Below, one piece after another: positions 1 to 5,493 of a stretch of 5,493 nucleotides of DNA (positions within the stretch are counted from its first letter, which is position 1; each line of letters opens with the position of its first letter). The notes beneath the pieces were generated by a model that was given only the letters and a program-made list of their open reading frames with translations, did no database searches and was not told where the DNA came from. The stretch is from Bacteroidia bacterium (GTDB lineage Bacteria > Bacteroidota > Bacteroidia > JAESSM01 > NORP286), in NCBI GenBank assembly GCA_016764115.1, contig JAESSM010000085.1, forward strand, positions 1 through 5,493. Direction: 5' to 3'. The position numbers and the translations under genes were made by a program.

Positions 1-609
1 ATTATTTTGGTTGTTGAATCAGATTTGGGATGTAAGGATACTTCTCAAACAATACCATTTACGGTGAAGCCATCTCCTGAAGCTGACTACACTATCAGTG
101 ATGATATCGTTTATATCAGAAAAGAAATTCTATTTTTTGATGAATCAACAGGATTACCAACTTCTTGGTTTTGGTTTTTTGATGATTCAGTAACATTTAA
201 CATGCCTATTCCAGAAACTTCAATTGAACAAAACCCTTCCCACTTTTGGCTTGAAGTTGGTGTAAAACATGTATTTCTAGTTGTCACCAACGCATTTGGA
301 TGTACGGATTCCATAATGAAAAAAATAATAGTTAAATTAGATGCAGCAATTCCAACAGGATTTTCACCGGATGGAAACGGTCAAAACGATATATTGTTTG
401 TACGAGGTGGTAACTACATTCAATTTGACTTGAAGATATTTAACGAATGGGGAGAGCTAATTTTCGTTACAAATGACCCAAATGAAGGATGGGATGGCAC
501 AAAAAATGGACTTCCTGTTCCAATCGGAGTGTATGTCTATTCGTTCTATGCAATAAGAGATGATCATAAATTATTTAATGAACACGGTAACGTAACTCTT
601 ATTAGATAA
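1..609 (+). CDS. Secreted surface protein, C-terminal fragment: PKD-like domain plus type B T9SS sorting domain (5' end outside window)
   Basis: The reading frame is open from base 1 to the TAA at 607-609, so this is the 3' end of a longer gene; 202 codons are visible. The TTG at base 7 is not a convincing start because the frame continues upstream and the first residues look like the last strands of an earlier PKD/Ig-like repeat. Codons about 25-112 resemble a degenerate PKD domain: SWFWFFDD stands where WDFGDG is usual, and the end reads VTNAFGCTDS. Codons about 116-202 match the gliding-motility-associated C-terminal domain (CHU_C, type B CTD): PTGFSPDGNGQND, then FNEWGELIF, GWDGTKNG, PIGVYVYSF and the terminal GNVTLIR. 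Family knowledge says such domains direct export by the T9SS and are carried by large adhesin-like proteins such as SprB, whose secretion needs a SprF-type partner. The next gene, 34 bp downstream, encodes such a partner. The family call for the CTD is firm; the adhesin role is inferred. Confidence 0.93.
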   Translation: MILVVESDLGCKDTSQTIPFTVKPSPEADYTISDDIVYIRKEILFFDESTGLPTSWFWFFDDSVTFNMPIPETSIEQNPSHFWLEVGVKHVFLVVTNAFGCTDSIMKKIIVKLDAAIPTGFSPDGNGQNDILFVRGGNYIQFDLKIFNEWGELIFVTNDPNEGWDGTKNGLPVPIGVYVYSFYAIRDDHKLFNEHGNVTLIR

Positions 610-643
610 ACTCGTTAACTTTTTTTGACAACAAAATAAAATA

Positions 644-1642
644 ATGAAAATATTTTTAATTGTAATTTTAACTTTTTCATTTACTCTCACCCTAAAGGGT
701 CAAGATTCACACTTATCACAATACTATGGGGCACCGCTCTATCTCAACCCTGCAATGAATGGTATTTTCAATGGAAATTTTAGGGTAACCGGACAATACC
801 GAAGTCAATGGAAAAGCGTTACTGTACCTTTCGTCACCACAGGTCTTTCTTATGATATGAAATTTAACAAATTCAGTGCAGGAATAAACATCATAAATAA
901 CCGTGCGGGATTTGGAAATTTTAATGTGTTGAATGGGCTTTTGAATGGAGCCTATGATCTGGCATTGGATTCAAATAAATTTCACCATATTTCATTTGGA
1001 GTACAAGGAGGGTTGGTCCAGAAAAGTATTGATTGGTATAAATTGTATTGGGATAATCAATATGTAAAAGGAAATGGGGGCGGAATTGATCTATCCGAAG
1101 GTTCAGGAGAAAACTTTGCTAATACGAGCAGTTTAGTTCCTGATCTGAATTTAGGATTTGTATGGTATTATAATAAACCAAAAAGTAGACTAAATCCATT
1201 TCTTGGTGCTGCAGTTTTTCATTTAACAGAACCCAACGAAACATTTTTTACCAATACCACAACTCTATATCGTAGATTTATTGTTCATGGAGGATTAAAG
1301 ATAAATATTAATGAATTATGGCAATTCACGCCCATGTTCAGTGTAATGCAGCAAGGAAATTTCAATGATCTTTCGATTAATTTAATTACACATTACTATT
1401 TAAAAGAGTCGAATTCACTTTTACTATTTGGACCTACTTACAGGGTAAATAGGGGAAATAGAGATGCACTTGTTTTTCACACAGGACTAAAAAAAGGAAA
1501 ATTTACATATAGATTAAGTTATGATGTTAATACATCAATATTAGGTGCTTTAAGTAAAGGACAAGGAGGGATGGAATTCACCCTACAGTATATTGGAATT
1601 CTTATGCCTTCCTTCCCCAAATATGCCTGCCCCAGACTATGA
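644..1642 (+). CDS. PorP/SprF-family type IX secretion outer-membrane protein (copy 1)
   Basis: This 332-residue protein has a signal peptide (residues 1-19, cleavage probably between G19 and Q20). The mature N-terminus, QDSHLSQYYGAPLYLNPAMNG, is the hallmark opening of the PorP/SprF family. The rest is rich in alternating aromatic and polar residues with Gly/Asn turns, as expected for an outer-membrane beta-barrel, and the length is normal for the family. Further landmarks are QWKSVTVPFVTT (55-66), WDNQY (136-140), RLNPFLGAAVFH (182-193), FTYRLSYDVNTS (287-298) and a terminal CPRL. Members of this family work with the T9SS; SprF is needed for export of the type B cargo SprB in Flavobacterium. 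Here the gene lies 34 bp after a type B CTD gene, which suggests that protein as its cargo (inference). The leader is A-rich with no Shine-Dalgarno, usual for Bacteroidota. The stop overlaps the next start as ATGA. A symbol is withheld because PorP, SprF and SprF-like paralogues cannot be told apart by eye. Confidence 0.93.
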   Translation: MKIFLIVILTFSFTLTLKGQDSHLSQYYGAPLYLNPAMNGIFNGNFRVTGQYRSQWKSVTVPFVTTGLSYDMKFNKFSAGINIINNRAGFGNFNVLNGLLNGAYDLALDSNKFHHISFGVQGGLVQKSIDWYKLYWDNQYVKGNGGGIDLSEGSGENFANTSSLVPDLNLGFVWYYNKPKSRLNPFLGAAVFHLTEPNETFFTNTTTLYRRFIVHGGLKININELWQFTPMFSVMQQGNFNDLSINLITHYYLKESNSLLLFGPTYRVNRGNRDALVFHTGLKKGKFTYRLSYDVNTSILGALSKGQGGMEFTLQYIGILMPSFPKYACPRL

Positions 1643-3732
1643 AATTAAAAAGGTATTTAGTCGTACTTCTTCTGTTTACAATCACCCCAACCTTATTTTC
1701 TCAAACAAATTTGGATTATTTAAGGTTTGGAGATTATGCTTTTGAGCAAAAAAACTATGCTTCCGCGGCTTTTTATTATAGCAAAATCTTAGGAGAGAAT
1801 CCTGACGGAAATCTGCCTGCTCTTCCCTATGACCCTATAAAATGTAAAATTCCACCTAGCCCTAAAAGGGATTCAATGTTAATAGCTCAAGGGTTAAAAG
1901 TAATAAATAAGTACCCAGATAAACCAATTGAGCTCAGCGTAAACAAATACCATTTTATTGTCCATAGACTTGCTGATTCATACAGATTATCTTTTAATTA
2001 TGAATATGCTGAAAAATGGTATGGTAAAACTATAGAGTTAGAACTGCAGCAGTTTCCACTTGCTAAATTTTGGTATGCAACTATGCTGAAAAGTAATGAA
2101 AAATATAAAGATGCTTCCAAATATTTTGTTGAGTTTGTAAATGAATACCATGAATCTCAATCATACTACACTAAAAAATCGCAAAAAGAAATCGCAGGCT
2201 GTGCATATGCCATTGACCAGATAGAGCATCCACGAAATGACGGAGTAACGATTATTAATCACGGATTCCTTTCTCCCGGGTCTAATATCAGTGTTAGTAT
2301 TAATCCAACAGATAGCTTCGCTATCTACTACAGTTCATCTAAAACTTATGAGGAAGAAGAAGAGGAAGAAAAGCTTAAAACAAGACTGCAGGAAAAACCG
2401 CAATTTTTCGACATTTACACTTCATCTCAAACAGAGTTAGGCTGGTCAATGCCTAAAAAGCTTTCAGGAGAAACAAATACTGCCCATCATGATTTTGCTC
2501 CTTTTGTATCTCATGATGGAAATAAGCTGTTTTTTACAAGAACTACTACTGACTCCAAAAATCCTGAAACTGCCATTTATTTAAGTAAGAATGTGAATGG
2601 CAACTGGACACCACCTCAAAAATTAAATGAGAAGATTAACATGCCGGGGTTTAAATCAATGCATGCAACTCTATCTTTAGATGGAAGGCATTTATATTTC
2701 TCATCTAACCGCCCCGGAGGTCAAGGAAGAATGGACATATGGGTTAGCATCTTAGATGAAAACGATGAACCTACGACCTTAGAAAATTTGGGTGAACGTG
2801 TTAATACGGAGGAAGATGAAATATCTCCGTTTTTTCACTATCAAAGCCTAACCTTGTATTTCAGTTCTAATGGACGTATTGGTATGGGTGGATATGACAT
2901 ATACAAAGCTTTGCAGGGTAATTACACCTGGGCGGAACCTGAGAATATGAAGTATCCAATCAATTCAGGAAAAGATGATATGTATTATTCCCTAAGTTCA
3001 AAAGAATCTTTCGCTTATTTGGCTTCAGATCGGGATGGTAGTTGCGAATGTATTTCCGGATATTGTTTCAATGTTTATAAGGTAAAACCGAAACCGGTTA
3101 TAATAACTTTAAGTGGAACCGTATATAAAGAAAGTAATAAGAAACCTCTTTCTAATGTACTCATCATAATTGAAGATAATTTAGGTAATAACCAAGCCAT
3201 CTTAACTGACGATGATGGTTTCTATAAAATAGAATTAAATGAAAATACCAGTTACTATTTGAAAACAAAAAAATCAACTTACTTCAGCGCAGCGGCAGCA
3301 GTTAATACAGAAGGAATTTACGTTTCCACCGACCTTGTGCAAGACTTTTACATGGAAAGAATACCTATTGGTGAAATTGAGATTCCTGGTATTTTATACG
3401 ACTACGACTCTGCTGACTTGCGGGTCGAATCAAAACTAATATTGGATGACTTAGGCAAGTTTTTAAAACTCACTGACAACATCACAATTGAGATCGCTTC
3501 TCATACTGATGATAGAGGTAATGACGATTATAACTTCAAATTATCTGGACGAAGGGCAAAATCAGTTCTAATATATCTCATTGAACTGGGAATTGAAAAA
3601 CCCAGACTGTCTTCTGTCGGACATGGTGAAACAAAGCTTCTCGTAATAGACGCAGAATCTGAAGATGAACACCAAAAAAACAGGAGGACTACTTTCAGGA
3701 TCTTGTCAGAAGAGTATAGTTCAGGTATTTAG
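1639..3732 (+). CDS. PorE-like OmpA-family protein: TPR, WD40-like propeller, carboxypeptidase-regulatory-like domain, peptidoglycan-binding OmpA domain (copy 1)
   Basis: This 697-residue protein has a signal peptide at 1-21 (LFS|Q). TPR-like helices lie at about 25-51 and 103-170 (LADSYRLSFNYEYAEKWY). A run of seven glutamates at 238-244 links to a WD40-like/PD40 propeller at about 255-482, with blades marked by FVSHDGNKLFFT (289-300), LSLDGRHLYFSSNRPGG (345-361), LTLYFSSNGRIGMGGYDIY (404-422) and FAYLASDRDG (458-467). A carboxypeptidase-regulatory-like beta-sandwich follows at about 488-572 (SGTVYKESNKKPLSNV; TDDDGFYKIEL). The OmpA_C domain is at about 584-690: ILYDYDSADLR, SHTDDRGNDDYNFKLSGRRA, HQKNRRTTFRI. 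By position, D624 and R639 match the Asp and Arg that bind diaminopimelate in OmpA-type domains, so peptidoglycan binding should be intact. The domain order is that of Porphyromonas PorE, a T9SS-associated outer-membrane/peptidoglycan protein. The 4-bp overlap with the upstream PorP/SprF gene implies translational coupling and partnership. Family assignment is strong; equivalence to PorE itself is unproven. Confidence 0.92.
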   Translation: MKLKRYLVVLLLFTITPTLFSQTNLDYLRFGDYAFEQKNYASAAFYYSKILGENPDGNLPALPYDPIKCKIPPSPKRDSMLIAQGLKVINKYPDKPIELSVNKYHFIVHRLADSYRLSFNYEYAEKWYGKTIELELQQFPLAKFWYATMLKSNEKYKDASKYFVEFVNEYHESQSYYTKKSQKEIAGCAYAIDQIEHPRNDGVTIINHGFLSPGSNISVSINPTDSFAIYYSSSKTYEEEEEEEKLKTRLQEKPQFFDIYTSSQTELGWSMPKKLSGETNTAHHDFAPFVSHDGNKLFFTRTTTDSKNPETAIYLSKNVNGNWTPPQKLNEKINMPGFKSMHATLSLDGRHLYFSSNRPGGQGRMDIWVSILDENDEPTTLENLGERVNTEEDEISPFFHYQSLTLYFSSNGRIGMGGYDIYKALQGNYTWAEPENMKYPINSGKDDMYYSLSSKESFAYLASDRDGSCECISGYCFNVYKVKPKPVIITLSGTVYKESNKKPLSNVLIIIEDNLGNNQAILTDDDGFYKIELNENTSYYLKTKKSTYFSAAAAVNTEGIYVSTDLVQDFYMERIPIGEIEIPGILYDYDSADLRVESKLILDDLGKFLKLTDNITIEIASHTDDRGNDDYNFKLSGRRAKSVLIYLIELGIEKPRLSSVGHGETKLLVIDAESEDEHQKNRRTTFRILSEEYSSGI

Positions 3733-3785
3733 CCTTTCTTTACCCCATCTTTTAAACACCCTTCCTCTCGGACTTCTCATAAAAT

Positions 3786-3834
3786 AGCATTAAATTCGCT
3801 GTTTATGCTGCGAATGTACTTTTTCCTAGCAGCA
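3786..3834 (+). promoter_or_regulatory. Weak, overlapping inverted repeats in the leader of the second PorP/SprF gene
   Basis: The 106-bp gap 3733-3838 has no open frame worth calling. It contains ATTCGC (3794-3799) facing GCGAAT (3810-3815), a 6-bp stem with a 10-nt loop followed four bases later by TTTTT (3820-3824), like a weak terminator or attenuator. TGCTGC (3806-3811), which overlaps the right arm of that stem, can pair instead with GCAGCA (3829-3834), ending four bases before the ATG at 3839. AGCAT (3786-3790) can also pair with ATGCT (3805-3809). These structures exclude one another, which could allow control of the second module, but stems this short also arise by chance. No clear Bacteroidota promoter (TTTG, about 20 bp, TAnnTTTG) is visible; TAAATTCG at 3791-3798 is the nearest match and lacks an upstream TTG. 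Confidence 0.25.
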
Positions 3835-3838
3835 AATT

Positions 3839-4843
3839 ATGAGAAAGCCCCAATTGATAAATTTTTTTATTTGGATAATTACGTCCGGTACAATCTCCTT
3901 TTGTGCATTCGGGCAAGATTCTCATTTATCTCAGTTTTTTGCTTCTCCATTATATGAAAACCCTGCATTCTGTGGGAACTTCATGGGTGATATCAGAGTC
4001 ACGGGTAACCTGCGTAGGCAATGGGCAAGTGTTACAGTTCCTTATGTAACCACTGCAATAACATATGAGCAAACAGCACTTCCAAATTCGTTTGGTTTGC
4101 ATATTATGAATAGCAGGGCCGGTAACGGACGATTTAATGCGTTAACCATTAATGCGAATTTCACCAACCAATTTGACCTTAACACACATAATGTTCTATT
4201 CGTGGGTCTACAGGGTGGGTTTATACAAAAAGGGTTTGACTATTTAAGGCTTACATGGGATAATCAATATGAAAAAGGAAGTGGTGGAAGGATCAACCGG
4301 GGTTCTGATAGCGGAGAATTATTTAGTCGAACTTCTATCTACGTACCTGATATAAGTGCAGGTGCTTTATGGCAACATAAGGATTTAAGTAATAGATTAA
4401 ACCCATCACTTGGCATAGCGGTTTTTCATATCAACAACCCGAAAGAAAGTTTCCTAAATATTGCCAATAAGCTACCAAGAAAAATACATATGCATGGAGC
4501 ATTGAATGTTCATTTAAATAGATTAATGACCATCAACGGAAGTATGATTTACATGAAGCAAGGCAATTTTAGTGAATTTGTATTCCTTTTATACGATATG
4601 TATTATCTTAGAGACGCTAAAGCGTTTATTCTATCAGGTATCTCGTTTAGAACAACAGCAAATAAAGATGCAGGCATCTTTCATTTAGGGCTAAAGAGAA
4701 AAAAATTCACATACCGCTTAAGCTATGACGTAAATGTCTCAACATTAAATACTTTAAGTAAAGGAAGAGGTGCATTTGAATTTTCAATTCAATATATAAA
4801 ATCTAGTATCCCGAGAAACTTTCACAAATGCCCAAGACTATAA
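3839..4843 (+). CDS. PorP/SprF-family type IX secretion outer-membrane protein (copy 2)
   Basis: This 334-residue protein is a paralogue of the protein at 644-1642. A signal peptide covers residues 1-25 (AFG|Q). The mature start, QDSHLSQFFASPLYENPAFCG, repeats the family signature. It shares many blocks with copy 1 in the same order: RVTG, QWASVTVPYVTT (61-72), RAGNGRFNAL, WDNQYEKGSGG (140-150), RLNPSLGIAVFH (186-197), KQGNF (240-244), FTYRLSYDVNVSTL (290-303), LSKGRG and terminal CPRL. The two lengths are nearly equal with few gaps, so this is a full barrel and not a decaying copy. It differs in having an additional cysteine (C45) just after the N-terminal signature. The ATG at 3839 is chosen because it is followed at once by the signal peptide; there is no Shine-Dalgarno. 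The gene is followed, with overlap, by a second TPR/PorE-like gene, just as copy 1 is. The expected role is T9SS cargo export or surface attachment, with cargo unknown. Confidence 0.93.
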   Translation: MRKPQLINFFIWIITSGTISFCAFGQDSHLSQFFASPLYENPAFCGNFMGDIRVTGNLRRQWASVTVPYVTTAITYEQTALPNSFGLHIMNSRAGNGRFNALTINANFTNQFDLNTHNVLFVGLQGGFIQKGFDYLRLTWDNQYEKGSGGRINRGSDSGELFSRTSIYVPDISAGALWQHKDLSNRLNPSLGIAVFHINNPKESFLNIANKLPRKIHMHGALNVHLNRLMTINGSMIYMKQGNFSEFVFLLYDMYYLRDAKAFILSGISFRTTANKDAGIFHLGLKRKKFTYRLSYDVNVSTLNTLSKGRGAFEFSIQYIKSSIPRNFHKCPRL

Positions 4844-5493
4844 ACGTACTGTTTTCTCTCATTTTTGTCCTTTACTGTTCATTATTATCCGCCCAATCTA
4901 TTCACGAATTTGTAGACTTAGCTGATGACGCCTACGAAAGTGATAATCACAGAGCAGCAATATATTTTTACAAACAAGTATTTCTCTATGGTGTTGATAC
5001 AGCAAAAGTGAAGGAAGAAACAATCTTCAAATCGATCGCATCACCAAATAATATGAATTTCAACTATTATTATGAAAAGGGCTTGGAAAAATCAGATTAT
5101 GACCGTATCATATTTCAACTGGCTAATTCATATAGAATGATCTATAATTATGGAAATGCAGAAAAATGGTTTAAGGCTGCGGTAAACGTAAGCTCTTATG
5201 ATTACCCCCTTGGAAGATATTGGTATGCTTTAAGTCTCAAAAAAAACGGCAAATACAAAAAATCATTGAACCAGTTTCTTCAATTTACATATGAATTTAC
5301 CGAACAGGAATCTTATTATTTCAAGTCTGCAGAATTAGAAATTAAGAGTTGTATTTTTGCGTTTGATGAAATTATAAAATCAAAATCAGAAATTATTGTC
5401 AATCGACTGCCTTATAATGTAAACGCAATTGAAGCTGATTTTGCTTCTAACTTTGGTGATCATGACTCATCTCTAATTTACGCGTCTACCAGG
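4828..5493 (+). CDS. PorE-like TPR protein (copy 2), N-terminal 222 residues; 3' end outside window
   Basis: The frame starting at ATG 4828 stays open for 222 codons to the last base, so the gene is cut by the window edge, not broken. Residues 1-22 form a signal peptide (LLSA|Q). TPR-like helices follow at about 25-53, 91-123 and 128-160. They align with the start of the protein encoded at 1639-3732: FQLANSYRMIYNYGNAEKWF against HRLADSYRLSFNYEYAEKWY, YWYALSLKKNGKYKKS against FWYATMLKSNEKYKDA, and C175 of SCIFAFDEI matches C188 of GCAYAIDQI. The visible part stops near the point where copy 1 enters its glutamate run and propeller, so the propeller, regulatory-like and OmpA domains are predicted to lie beyond the window but are not seen. 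The start overlaps the upstream PorP/SprF gene by 16 bp. No other ATG precedes the signal peptide, and the site matching the copy 1 start is ATA (4840-4842). The likely role is a periplasmic or outer-membrane partner tying that barrel to peptidoglycan. Confidence 0.88.
   Translation, partial: MPKTINVLFSLIFVLYCSLLSAQSIHEFVDLADDAYESDNHRAAIYFYKQVFLYGVDTAKVKEETIFKSIASPNNMNFNYYYEKGLEKSDYDRIIFQLANSYRMIYNYGNAEKWFKAAVNVSSYDYPLGRYWYALSLKKNGKYKKSLNQFLQFTYEFTEQESYYFKSAELEIKSCIFAFDEIIKSKSEIIVNRLPYNVNAIEADFASNFGDHDSSLIYASTR

Noticed and set aside
111..314. 67-codon open frame on the minus strand
   Set aside because: It lies wholly inside the well-supported PKD/CTD coding frame on the other strand, has no recognisable domain or signal peptide, and looks like an antisense shadow.
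7..609. TTG at base 7 as the start of a complete 200-residue protein
   Set aside because: The frame is open to base 1, the residues at that point read as the end of a preceding beta-sandwich domain, and there is no signal peptide, which a T9SS cargo needs.
610..643. Terminator or promoter between the CTD gene and the first PorP/SprF gene
   Set aside because: The 34-bp gap has a T run at 619-625 but no stem before it, and no promoter-like match, so it is taken as an ordinary intra-operon spacer.
3733..3838. A promoter of the Bacteroidota type ahead of the second module
   Set aside because: No TTTG/TAnnTTTG pair with proper spacing is present. TAAATTCG at 3791-3798 has a mismatch and lacks the upstream element, so read-through from the first module is at least as likely.
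1..5493. CRISPR arrays, tRNA or rRNA genes, insertion sequences, attachment sites
   Set aside because: No regularly spaced repeats, cloverleaf-like segments, transposase motifs or terminal inverted repeats were seen, and nearly every base is within a recognised protein gene.

Overview
The window looks like a chromosomal segment of a member of the Bacteroidota. It is AT-rich, its genes lack obvious Shine-Dalgarno sequences and have A-rich leaders, and every recognisable protein belongs to families tied to the type IX secretion system (T9SS) and gliding-type surface proteins. All genes are on the + strand and tightly packed, so they probably form one operon or two adjoining transcription units. 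The genus cannot be told from what is visible.

Layout: (1) 1-609 is the 3' end of a large secreted surface protein, with a PKD-like domain followed by a type B (gliding-motility-associated, CHU_C-type) T9SS sorting domain. (2) 644-1642 is a PorP/SprF-family outer-membrane protein. (3) 1639-3732 is a PorE-like protein with TPR, WD40-like propeller, carboxypeptidase-regulatory-like and OmpA C-terminal domains. It overlaps the previous gene by 4 bp (ATGA). (4) 3733-3838 is the only sizeable gap (106 bp) and holds weak, mutually exclusive hairpin-forming repeats. (5) 3839-4843 is a second, clearly paralogous PorP/SprF protein. (6) 4828 to the window end is the start of a second PorE-like protein, overlapping its upstream partner by 16 bp and cut off by the window edge.

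The main point of interest is that genes 2-3 and 5-6 are two tandem copies of one two-gene module (PorP/SprF barrel plus peptidoglycan-binding TPR/propeller/OmpA protein), placed directly after a type B CTD cargo gene. The likely working model is that the cargo crosses the outer membrane through the T9SS. A PorP/SprF partner receives or holds it at the surface, and the PorE-like partner ties that complex to peptidoglycan from the periplasmic side. Two diverged copies would allow two cargos, two attachment complexes or a hetero-assembly. The families are established; the joint function of this cluster is inference from gene order and homology.
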